Position numbers and translations under genes: made by a program. From contig JAFZFO010000004.1 in NCBI GenBank assembly GCA_017555845.1, positions 1-61,715 of the forward strand: a stretch of DNA of 61,715 nucleotides. The letters are read 5' to 3'. The notes beneath the pieces were generated by a model. The model had not been told where the DNA came from. It saw nothing but the letters and a program-made list of their open reading frames with translations, and made no database searches. This document shows positions 7,507 through 15,878 of the stretch, piece by piece (position 1 is the stretch's first letter; every line of letters begins with the position of its first letter). Source of the DNA: Bacteroidaceae bacterium. Its GTDB lineage: Bacteria > Bacteroidota > Bacteroidia > Bacteroidales > Bacteroidaceae.

Positions 7507-8778
7507 TCATTTTTGCTTTTTGCCAAAACCGGGGTCGATTTTTATGAGTGCCGACACGGCAAAAGTTATTGCCGTGCACGCTGTTACCCAAATGAAAAAG
7601 TTTTCATAACCTATCCACTCCTGCAATTGTCCTGCAAACATTCCTGGCAGCATCATACCAAGTGACATGAAAGCCGTTGAGATTGCAAAATGCGCAGTGG
7701 GGTATTTGCCCTGGGCAAAATATATCATATATAAGGTATATGCTGTGAAGCCGAATCCGTAACCCAACTGCTCAATGAATATGCAGCTGCTTATGACCGT
7801 CATGTTTTCGGGCAATGCGCTACTCATGTATATATATACGGCGTCGGGCAATGAAATTGCTATGACCATTGGCCACAACCAGTATTTGAGTCCCTTGCGC
7901 GATATGCATATTCCACCAGCAATACCGCCGATTATAAGACCAATGACGCCAAGCACGCCGTAGATGAAACCTATTTCGCCCTTGTCAAGAGCCAGACCTC
8001 CCTTTGCGGCTTCGTCCATAAGAAACAGCTTGCCAAGTTTCGCAAGTTGTGCCTCTGGGAAGCGGAAAAGCAGGAGAAATAGCAATGCCTGCCATATTCC
8101 GGGCTTCTGGAAATAGCTTTTGATGATGTCGCCATAGTTGTGGAAGGCGCTTTTTATGCTTTTGGTAGTACGTGCGGTGTCGCTCACGGGGCTGGGCATG
8201 GCCTTGGTGTGGTAGAGCCAAAGGACAAGCATGATTATTCCTGTTACTGCAAATGTGGCACTCCATGCAATTGCGTCATTGCCGAAATGGTGCCCGAGTT
8301 TGTTGGCGAGCATCACGAGGAAACCCGAACTGAACACGGTTGCAATGCGGTAGAATGTGTTTCGTATTCCCGAGAAGAATGACTGTTTTTCTTGGGGTAA
8401 ACCAAGCATGTAGAAGCCGTCGAGCGCAATGTCATGGGTCGATGATACAAAGGCGCCTACAAAGAGTGCTGCAAGCGTGAGTATCAGAAAGTGGTTGGAT
8501 GGCACAGCCAAGGCAATGGCTGCAAAGCATATTGCAAGCAGCAACTGCGATGTCAGTGTCCATTTGCGTCGGGTGCTTACCATCTCTACAATGGGGCTCC
8601 ATAGCGGTTTTATTGTCCAGGGGATTAGCAACAGACTGGTGTACATGGTAATCTTGTCGTTGCCGATGCCCATGTCCTTGTACATTATGTCCGATATTGA
8701 TGTGATTGCATGGTAGGGGAGTCCCGATGCAAAATAGAGCGTCGGGATCCACAGCCAGGCATTTGATTTCTTTAGCAT
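7507..8778 (-). CDS. AmpG-like MFS permease
   Basis: This 423-residue major facilitator superfamily protein has about 12 membrane helices. The N-terminal WIPTLYFASGLPYHAIT and the segment WTIKPLWSPIVEM are typical of the AmpG group, which imports anhydro-muropeptides released from peptidoglycan. A DIALDGFYM segment (HDIALDG) is also AmpG-like. It lies 39 bp upstream of a BadF-type kinase, a pairing that fits uptake and phosphorylation of cell-wall amino sugars. It could transport another oligosaccharide, as substrate specificity in this group is not readable from sequence. Confidence 0.82.
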   Translation of the reverse strand: MLKKSNAWLWIPTLYFASGLPYHAITSISDIMYKDMGIGNDKITMYTSLLLIPWTIKPLWSPIVEMVSTRRKWTLTSQLLLAICFAAIALAVPSNHFLILTLAALFVGAFVSSTHDIALDGFYMLGLPQEKQSFFSGIRNTFYRIATVFSSGFLVMLANKLGHHFGNDAIAWSATFAVTGIIMLVLWLYHTKAMPSPVSDTARTTKSIKSAFHNYGDIIKSYFQKPGIWQALLFLLLFRFPEAQLAKLGKLFLMDEAAKGGLALDKGEIGFIYGVLGVIGLIIGGIAGGICISRKGLKYWLWPMVIAISLPDAVYIYMSSALPENMTVISSCIFIEQLGYGFGFTAYTLYMIYFAQGKYPTAHFAISTAFMSLGMMLPGMFAGQLQEWIGYENFFIWVTACTAITFAVSALIKIDPGFGKKQK

Positions 8779-8830
8779 ATTAGTCTCTTTGTCGTTCAGG
8801 TTGCTAAGATAGTAAAAAAGGTATATATGT

Positions 8831-8860
8831 AAAACAAATCCCGGTGTTTGCCGGGATTTG
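8831..8860 (-). terminator. Terminator after gdhA
   Basis: A perfect 10-bp stem (caaatcccgg at 8835-8844, ccgggatttg at 8851-8860) with a 6-nt loop is followed by TTTT on the minus strand. It is 33 bp past the gdhA stop. Confidence 0.8.
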
Positions 8861-8893
8861 TCACTGTATTATAAGGTAAATATGGTCTTTGTA

Positions 8894-10228
8894 TTATACG
8901 ATACCTTGTGCCATCATTGCGCGGGCAACCTTGAGGAAACCAGCAACGTTTGCACCCTTTACATAGTCAATGTAACCATCCTCGCAAGTACCGTACTTCA
9001 CGCATGCGCTGTGGATGTTGTGCATGATCTCGTGCAACATCTCGTCTACCTTTGCACTGCTCCAGTTGATCTTGCCTGAGTTCTGGCTCATCTCAAGACC
9101 CGATACTGATACGCCACCGGCATTTGATGCCTTGCCCGGTGCGTAAAGTATCTTTGCTGCCTGGAATGTGTGGATAGCTTCGGGAGTAGAAGGCATGTTG
9201 GCACCCTCGGATACTGCTATTACGCCGTTTGCAACAAGCGCCTTTGCATCGTCTCCGTTGATCTCGTTCTGGGTTGCCGATGGCAACGCGATGTCGCCTT
9301 TCTCGCACCATGGACGGGCATTCTCAACATATTTGCAACCATATTTGTCGGCATACTCCTTGATGCGTCCACGGCGAACGTTCTTCAACTCCATGATGAA
9401 GTCAAGCTTTTCACGGTCAATGCCATCTGGGTCATAGATGTAGCCGTTAGAGTCGCTCATTGTCACAGGCTTGCCGCCAAGCTGGATGATCTTCTCGACA
9501 GTGTACTGAGCCACGTTGCCCGAACCTGAGACAAGGCATGTCTTGCCTGCGATGTCGAGACCGCGTGTCTTGAGCATCTCCTGCAGGAAGTAGATATTTC
9601 CGTAACCAGTAGCCTCGGGGCGGATGAGCGAGCCGCCGAAGTCGAGTCCCTTACCTGTGAATACGCCGTTGAACTCGCGTGTGAGTTTCTTGTACATGCC
9701 GAACATGTAACCTACCTCGCGTGCTCCAACGCCGATATCGCCGGCGGGTACGTCCATTTCAGGACCGATGTGACGCCACAACTCTGTGATGAATGCCTGA
9801 CAGAAACGCATTACCTCGTTGTCGCTCTTGCCCTTGGGGTCAAAGTCCGAACCGCCCTTTGCGCCACCCATGGGAAGGGTTGTGAGCGAGTTCTTGAATG
9901 TCTGCTCAAAAGCAAGGTACTTCAGGATACCTACATTTACAGAGGGGTGGAAGCGGATACCGCCTTTGTATGGACCGATGGCGTTGTTGTGCTGTACGCG
10001 ATAACCGGTGTTTACCTGTACGTGGCCCTTGTCGTCCATCCATGTGACACGGAATGTGAAAACTCTGTCAGGGATGCAAAGACGCTCAATGAGGTTGTTC
10101 GCTTCAAACTCGGGATGTCTGTTGTACTCCTCCTCAATAGAGTGGAGCACCTCCTCTACGGCCTGGAAATATTCGGGTTCATTCGGGAATCTCTTTTTCA
10201 GGCTCTCTAATGTGGTTGCTACGTTCAT
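8894..10228 (-). CDS. gdhA: NADP-specific glutamate dehydrogenase
   Basis: GdhA interconverts 2-oxoglutarate plus ammonium and glutamate. The 444-residue length is that of the hexameric GDH-I family. PMGGAKGGSDFDPKGKSD carries the catalytic lysine region, and VSGSGNVAQYTVEKI is the dinucleotide-binding Rossmann motif. The NADP preference is inferred from the small hexameric class. It is a single-gene unit: a -7 box TACATTTG at 10267-10274 precedes it and a terminator follows. In Bacteroidales this enzyme is a main ammonium-assimilation route. Confidence 0.96.
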   Translation of the reverse strand: MNVATTLESLKKRFPNEPEYFQAVEEVLHSIEEEYNRHPEFEANNLIERLCIPDRVFTFRVTWMDDKGHVQVNTGYRVQHNNAIGPYKGGIRFHPSVNVGILKYLAFEQTFKNSLTTLPMGGAKGGSDFDPKGKSDNEVMRFCQAFITELWRHIGPEMDVPAGDIGVGAREVGYMFGMYKKLTREFNGVFTGKGLDFGGSLIRPEATGYGNIYFLQEMLKTRGLDIAGKTCLVSGSGNVAQYTVEKIIQLGGKPVTMSDSNGYIYDPDGIDREKLDFIMELKNVRRGRIKEYADKYGCKYVENARPWCEKGDIALPSATQNEINGDDAKALVANGVIAVSEGANMPSTPEAIHTFQAAKILYAPGKASNAGGVSVSGLEMSQNSGKINWSSAKVDEMLHEIMHNIHSACVKYGTCEDGYIDYVKGANVAGFLKVARAMMAQGIV

Positions 10229-10572
10229 TTTTATATTGTTTTTTTACTTTTTTCCGTATGTTTCTGCAAATGTAATACATTGTTTCTTGAAAATAAAGAA
10301 ATGTAAGCGTTTTTTTTAAATGAATAGCAAAATGATTGTTTTGGTTTGGTAAAAGTGTGTGTTTTTTAATGTATTTAGTGTAAATTGTGGAAAAATGTAT
10401 TTTGTTTTTTCTTTTTGCTATGATGATTGTTCATTTTTGTCGTTATTACCAAAAAAAGATGTAAAAATTCAATTTTTACGATTTTTCAACTAACTTTGCC
10501 CCGATTTATGTACTTGTGCATACTGTTTTTGCGTGGGTAATTACTATGGAAATATAAATTATAAATAAGGAA
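10229..10572. other. Divergent promoter region between gdhA and the modular secreted protein gene
   Basis: This 344-bp AT-rich intergenic region has no gene. It holds a minus-strand -7 box TACATTTG (10267-10274) for gdhA and a plus-strand -7 box TAACTTTG (10491-10498) for the downstream gene. A small inverted repeat, gtaaaaatt/aatttttac, lies at about 10461-10479, upstream of the plus-strand box where a regulator or the -33 region would be. Nothing else is recognisable. Confidence 0.5.
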
Positions 10573-13500
10573 ATGATGAAGAAATTTTTTACTACATTAT
10601 TTACTTTGGCTGCCTTGACTGTTCAGGCGCAGTATATTCCTAATGGAAGTTTTGACAGCTGGAAAGGAAGTTGTGGCAGTACTTACCAATCATCCAACGG
10701 TAATGAAATGAGAAAACGTCCTGGAGATGAGCCTACAAGTTGGAATGGCTCAAGTATAAACCAAAAGGTGAAGGTTCTCTTTAATGTTACAAAGGAGGAA
10801 ACTCTGATTTATAAATCTACAGGCCGTAATGGTTCGGCTGTCAAAATGCAGAATAAATGGGTAGGTGCTGCCGGTATCGGTTCCAACGCTCCGGGCTTCA
10901 TCTCGTTTGCGACCCCTTGGGTATATGCTGTTTCTACGGTTTCCGATTGCGATGGCGGTATGTATGGCGGTATATCCTTTAGCCACAAGCCCGATGCCAT
11001 AAAGGGCTGGTATAAGCGTACCGGTGGTACTGGCGAAAAAGCACATATCATTGTATATCTGTGGAAAGGTACATTCAAGAACAATATTACATCATCCAAG
11101 TCCAATGATACAAAGGACGATACAGATCGTGCCGTTATGGGAAAAGTATCGAGTACCGGTGATGGCGTAAGAATTGCAAGTTGTGACTACACATTCACGA
11201 CTACTACAAACAATGATTGGCAAGAGATTGTTGTGCCATTGAATTATGAGAATGATTATACTCCTGAAAAGGTCAATGTGATTCTCTCAAGCGGTGACTA
11301 TTGGACAAGGGGTAATGTCAAAGAAGGCAGCGTTCTTGAAGCTGATGATGTGGAGTTTGTATATTACTCGGAGCTTGCCTCACTTGTATATAATGGCAAG
11401 AACTATTATCAGGCTGGCAAGACATCTTATACTATTGACGAGTTCTACGATGAGAGCAAGCTCTCTCTTACTTCAAACGGTCGTGGCGCGGTCATTGAAA
11501 AAAGCTTTGATTCAACAACTAATGTGTTGACAATTACAGTCAAAGGAAACGATTGTGCTACAAGTGCAAACAAAATCAGCGCATACAGAATCGATGATAT
11601 TCTCGCTCAGATAAAGGAGATGACCTTGACAAGCAGCAATTATCACACATATACTGTCAACTTCAAGACCGAGGAGCCTTTGGCAGTGGTTTCTGTCACA
11701 CCAGACGAGGCTGTAGAGTCTTTGAAGACAATCACGGTTGAGTATAGCGACGAGATTGCCGGTACATACAGCGCAAGTGCCGCATCAAAGATATATGTAG
11801 GTTCAAGCAATAACACTGCTTCGTTCAGTGTGAGCGGCAAGATGCTTACAATAACATTGGACAAGGCGATTACAACTCAGGGCGAGTATGCACTTTATAT
11901 TCCTGAGGGGCTTGTTACACGTAAGAGCAATGGAAAGGCTGTGACTTGCAACGGTGAGGTCAAGTTTGCAGTCATTGAGCCATTTGAGGTTGTGGCTGTA
12001 ACTCCAAATGAGGCTGTTGATTTCCTGAAAACAATCACTGTTGAGTATAACGATGAGATAGCCGGTACATACAACGAGGGTGCTGCATCCAAGATTTATG
12101 TAGGCTCAAGCAGCAACACTGCATCGTTCAGTGTAAGCGGCAAGGTGCTTACAATAACATTGGCCAATGCCATCACTGTTCCTGGTAAGCATGCGCTTTA
12201 CATTCCTGCAGGTCTTGTCACACGCAAGGTAAACGGTGCTGCGGTAACATGTGACGGAGAGATCAAATTCTCAGTGAAGGAACCTCCTGTTGATGCTCCA
12301 TTGTTGGTGGTTGCAACCACTCCAAGTGAGGCTGTCGAGTCTTTGAAGACAATTACAATTGAATACAATGAGGAGATTGCGGGTACATACGATGCAAGTA
12401 CAGCATCAAAGATTTACGTAGGTTCAAGCAGCAACACTGCATCGTTCAGTGTCAACGGCTCGGTACTTACAATAACTTTGGATAATGCCATAACAACTCC
12501 GGGCGAGTATGCATTGTATATTCCTGAGGGACTTGTCACACGCAAGAGCAACGGAAAGGCTGTTACATGTGACGGCGAGCTTGAATTTACTGTAAAGGCT
12601 ATACCTTTAGCAGTTGTGGCAGTTACTCCAAATATCGCAGTAGAGTCTTTGGAGAGAATGACAATTGAATATAATGATGAGATTGTGGGTGCATACAATG
12701 CCGGAGCTGCATCAAAGATATATGTGGGCTCAAGCAGCAATACCGCTTCGTTCAGCGTCAGCGGTAAGGTGCTTACAATTACATTGGACAATGCCATTGC
12801 AACTACAGGCAAGTATGCGCTGTACATTCCAGCGGGTCTCATTACACGCAAAATCAATGGCGAGGCTGTGACCTGCAACGGCGAGATCAAATTCGCTGTT
12901 GATGCCGATGTCGATTATACACCGCCGTTCACCGGCAGAAAGACAAGAACTGAACGCTATATCAGTTCGGTAACTCTGTCAAGCGGCAGATATCCGGAAA
13001 CTTCGTCGAATACATTCACTGTTGACAACAGCGAGCATCTCTGCTACAGCGATTATACATCAAGCGTAGTCATGAAGGCTGCTCCCGGTGAGGCTTTGAC
13101 ACTTACCATCAATGATGATGATGCTACAATGTGGATGCATGCGTATGCGTACATCGATGCCGATGAGGATGGCTTTACTGCCGAAATTGCAGCCGGCAGC
13201 AACTGGGAGCCTGCGGGCGATCTTGTCTCATACTCATTCTACAACAATGATGCAAGCAGTGATGACAGGGGCTGGAACAGTGTGGGAGAGAGTATCAGCG
13301 GAGATGAGAGAAGCACTGTGACATTGCCGGGATTCGAGGCTCCTGCAGAGCCCGGACTGTACCGTATGCGTGTAAAACTTGACTGGTGCAATATTGATCC
13401 GGCCGGTGACAGCGATGGCAAGTTCGGCGACTTTATGGATAATGGTGGCCACATTGTTGACTTCATGCTGTTTGTTATTGATGAGGAAGTTGCAAAGCCT

Positions 13501-14205
13501 GACGTTGACGTTGATTACACACCGGCATATAGCGGTACAAGAAATTACAGCGAGCGTGATATCAATTCAATAAGCTTAGCAAGTGCCGAGTATGGCGACG
13601 AGTCGTATGACCTTAATGCATCGCAGCGTGCAAGCGAGTATCTCGACCTTACCGAGACTGTTGCCTTTATGGCGGCTCCGGGCGAGGAGGTTACTGTTGG
13701 CCTTGCAACTGGTGGCTCATGGATAAACCATTATGTCTACATCGATTATGATGCCGATGGCTTTACTGCAGAGATTGAGAGCGGCAGTAACTGGAAGCCT
13801 GCAGAGGATCTTGTTTCTTACTCGTTCTATAACAACGGCGGCAGCAGCGATGAAAGCGGCTGGAACAGTGATGGCCAGACTGTTACAGGCGATGGCCGCA
13901 GCTATCCGAGACTTCCTTCGTTCCATGTTCCGGCTGAGCCTGGTGTATATCGTATGCGTATCAAGCAGGATTGGTGCAGTATTGACCCTGCCGGTGACAG
14001 CGACAGCAACTTCGGCGGTACATTCTCTAATTATGGAGGCCAGATAATTGATGTGCTGCTCAATGTCCTTGATCCTACAAGTATTGAGGATGTAGAGGCT
14101 GAAAGCGAGGTTAAGGGTATCTATGATATGCAGGGCCGCAAGTTGAGCGAGATTGTAAAATCAGGTATATACATAATCAACGGCAAGAAAGTGCTTGTAA
14201 AGTGA
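10573..14205 (+). CDS. Large secreted modular protein with Ig-like and GEVED-like repeats
   Basis: This 1210-residue protein has a signal peptide (MMKKFFTTLFTLAALTVQAQ). Residues 21-270 resemble the PCMD-type beta-sandwich domain found in Bacteroidota surface glycan-related proteins. Four highly similar Ig-like (SbsA/Big_5-type) repeats of about 100 residues begin near 368, 469, 575 and 677, each with a TPxEAVESLKTIT start and IYVGSSxNTASFSV core. Two 200-residue units begin near 780 and 980 (VDYTPxxxG), each with a GEVED-like core (YIDADEDGFTAEI). The last 40 residues (IYDMQGRKL ... GIYIINGKKVLVK) are the sorting-like tail common in Bacteroidales. Exported or surface-attached; ligand unknown. 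Monocistronic, ending at a strong terminator. Confidence 0.85.
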   Translation: MMKKFFTTLFTLAALTVQAQYIPNGSFDSWKGSCGSTYQSSNGNEMRKRPGDEPTSWNGSSINQKVKVLFNVTKEETLIYKSTGRNGSAVKMQNKWVGAAGIGSNAPGFISFATPWVYAVSTVSDCDGGMYGGISFSHKPDAIKGWYKRTGGTGEKAHIIVYLWKGTFKNNITSSKSNDTKDDTDRAVMGKVSSTGDGVRIASCDYTFTTTTNNDWQEIVVPLNYENDYTPEKVNVILSSGDYWTRGNVKEGSVLEADDVEFVYYSELASLVYNGKNYYQAGKTSYTIDEFYDESKLSLTSNGRGAVIEKSFDSTTNVLTITVKGNDCATSANKISAYRIDDILAQIKEMTLTSSNYHTYTVNFKTEEPLAVVSVTPDEAVESLKTITVEYSDEIAGTYSASAASKIYVGSSNNTASFSVSGKMLTITLDKAITTQGEYALYIPEGLVTRKSNGKAVTCNGEVKFAVIEPFEVVAVTPNEAVDFLKTITVEYNDEIAGTYNEGAASKIYVGSSSNTASFSVSGKVLTITLANAITVPGKHALYIPAGLVTRKVNGAAVTCDGEIKFSVKEPPVDAPLLVVATTPSEAVESLKTITIEYNEEIAGTYDASTASKIYVGSSSNTASFSVNGSVLTITLDNAITTPGEYALYIPEGLVTRKSNGKAVTCDGELEFTVKAIPLAVVAVTPNIAVESLERMTIEYNDEIVGAYNAGAASKIYVGSSSNTASFSVSGKVLTITLDNAIATTGKYALYIPAGLITRKINGEAVTCNGEIKFAVDADVDYTPPFTGRKTRTERYISSVTLSSGRYPETSSNTFTVDNSEHLCYSDYTSSVVMKAAPGEALTLTINDDDATMWMHAYAYIDADEDGFTAEIAAGSNWEPAGDLVSYSFYNNDASSDDRGWNSVGESISGDERSTVTLPGFEAPAEPGLYRMRVKLDWCNIDPAGDSDGKFGDFMDNGGHIVDFMLFVIDEEVAKPDVDVDYTPAYSGTRNYSERDINSISLASAEYGDESYDLNASQRASEYLDLTETVAFMAAPGEEVTVGLATGGSWINHYVYIDYDADGFTAEIESGSNWKPAEDLVSYSFYNNGGSSDESGWNSDGQTVTGDGRSYPRLPSFHVPAEPGVYRMRIKQDWCSIDPAGDSDSNFGGTFSNYGGQIIDVLLNVLDPTSIEDVEAESEVKGIYDMQGRKLSEIVKSGIYIINGKKVLVK

Positions 14206-14224
14206 TTTTATGAAACTATAAATC

Positions 14225-14260
14225 AAGCAGCGGACGCATCGCGTCCGCTGCTTTTGTTTT
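14225..14260 (+). terminator. Terminator after the modular secreted protein gene
   Basis: A perfect 13-bp stem (14225-14237 with 14241-14253, core agcagcggacgc) with a 3-nt loop is followed by TTGTTTT. Confidence 0.9.
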
Positions 14261-14339
14261 GGCTTTTGCGAAATAATCTTTAACAAATTCCTGTTTTTAC
14301 ACTAACTTGTGTTATATTCGCGGTCAAAGTTTTTTTTAG

Positions 14340-15755
14340 ATGGAAAAATTGAAGGATTTATATATAAAAACATATGGAAGTGAACCTCTTTCGGTTGTGA
14401 GGTTGACCGGCGATGGCTCCAATCGTGTGTATTACCGCATTTCGGGTGTTGTGCCAGTAATGGGTGTCGTGGGGACTTCCATGGAAGAGAACAGGGCTTT
14501 CATTGCTCTTTCAAAGGCTTTCAAGGCGTCTGGAGTGGCTGCTCCTGTGGTACTTGCGGTCTCTGATGACGGGTTCCGCTATCTACAGGAGGATTTGGGC
14601 GATGCCACACTTTATGGAGCAATGGCTGCGGCGCGCGAGAATGGCGCTTTTGAAGCCGAGGATATGGCGTGCCTGCGCAGCGTGATTGAAGAGCTTCCAA
14701 AAATACAGTTCGGGGTGTCGCAGAATTTTGACTTTTCCCTGTGTTATCCTGTAAGTGATTTCAACGAGCGTACGGTAATGTGGGACTTGAACTACTTCAA
14801 GTATTGTTTTCTTAAAGGCGTGGGCGTTGAGTTCAATGAAAACCGTCTTGAGGATGAGTTCGTGAAATTGACCGCTATGCTGTTGAGCGACAATGACAAT
14901 GTGTTCCTTTATCGCGATTTCCAGTCGCGTAATGTGATGCTCAAGGATGGCGAACCATATTTTATTGATTTTCAAGGTGGCCGAAGGGGACCTATATATT
15001 ACGATATAGCATCGTTTGTGGGACAGGCGCGTGCTAAATATACAGACGCAGCGGTTGATTCAATGGTCGAAGCCTATCTGGCGGCTCTTGCTCAATACAA
15101 GAGTGTCGACAGGGAGCATTTCATGAAGATGTTGCGGCTGTTCCGTGTCTTCAGGCTACTGCAGAACCTTGGAACGTATGGCTATCGCGGGCTTTTTGAG
15201 CGCAAGAAAGCGTTTGTCGAGAGTATCCCGGCAGCGTTGGAGCAACTGTCGCAGTTGCTGGCTCAGGTGGGCGGTTTTGAGTATATTCATTCATTGGTTG
15301 ACGAGATAGCGGCATTGCCTATGTTCGTGCGCGATGACTCAAAGGAGTTGACCGTGGATGTCATGAGCTTTTCGTACAAACGTGGTATTCCCGATGATAT
15401 ATCGGGCAATGGTGGCGGCTTTGTGTTCGATTGCCGTGCTATACACAATCCGGGACGTTATGAGCCGTACAAGAAACTCACAGGAATGGATGAGCCTGTA
15501 ATCAGGTTCCTTGAGACTGAGAGCAACATTGCTGAGTTCCTGGAAAATGCCTACGCTCTTGTCGACAATATGGTTGACACTTACAAAAAACGCGGTTTTA
15601 CCCACGTTCAGGTGTGTTGCGGCTGTACCGGCGGGCAGCATCGCTCGGTGTACAGTGCCGAACATATAGCCCGTCATGTTGCCGATAAATTTGGCGTGAG
15701 GGTGGTGGTTACGCACAAGATGCAGGGTGTACATTATGTCATTGAGGCCAAATGA
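14340..15755 (+). CDS. Fusion of APH-like sugar kinase and RapZ C-terminal domain
   Basis: This 471-residue two-domain protein has residues 1-310 as an aminoglycoside-phosphotransferase-fold kinase: the Brenner-type catalytic segment YRDFQSRNVML is near residue 190 and the metal-binding FIDFQGGRRGPIYYD near 210. This branch resembles AmgK-type kinases that phosphorylate MurNAc/GlcNAc at C1. Residues about 335-471 match the C-terminal domain of RapZ, with FVFDCRAIHNPG and CCGCTGGQHRSV; in E. coli that domain binds glucosamine-6-phosphate. The N-terminal P-loop domain of RapZ is absent. A natural reading is a kinase controlled by an amino-sugar phosphate, but this is inference. Probably monocistronic, upstream of ileS. 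Confidence 0.85.
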   Translation: MEKLKDLYIKTYGSEPLSVVRLTGDGSNRVYYRISGVVPVMGVVGTSMEENRAFIALSKAFKASGVAAPVVLAVSDDGFRYLQEDLGDATLYGAMAAARENGAFEAEDMACLRSVIEELPKIQFGVSQNFDFSLCYPVSDFNERTVMWDLNYFKYCFLKGVGVEFNENRLEDEFVKLTAMLLSDNDNVFLYRDFQSRNVMLKDGEPYFIDFQGGRRGPIYYDIASFVGQARAKYTDAAVDSMVEAYLAALAQYKSVDREHFMKMLRLFRVFRLLQNLGTYGYRGLFERKKAFVESIPAALEQLSQLLAQVGGFEYIHSLVDEIAALPMFVRDDSKELTVDVMSFSYKRGIPDDISGNGGGFVFDCRAIHNPGRYEPYKKLTGMDEPVIRFLETESNIAEFLENAYALVDNMVDTYKKRGFTHVQVCCGCTGGQHRSVYSAEHIARHVADKFGVRVVVTHKMQGVHYVIEAK

Positions 15756-15812
15756 TGCATTTTGAGGTGTGAGAACAAATGGAATGGCCTAAACTATTCT
15801 ATGTGTGTATCT

Positions 15813-15844
15813 TTTGCATTTACGGAAAAATTTAGGTAACTTTG
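15813..15844 (+). promoter_or_regulatory. Promoter of the ileS operon
   Basis: A TTTG at 15813-15816, a 20-bp spacer and TAACTTTG at 15837-15844 match the Bacteroidota TTTG/TAnnTTTG promoter well. Start of transcription is expected near 15851, giving a leader of about 28 nt. Confidence 0.75.
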
Positions 15845-15878
15845 CAAAATTGAAAAGAAAATAAACGTTTATTATAAT

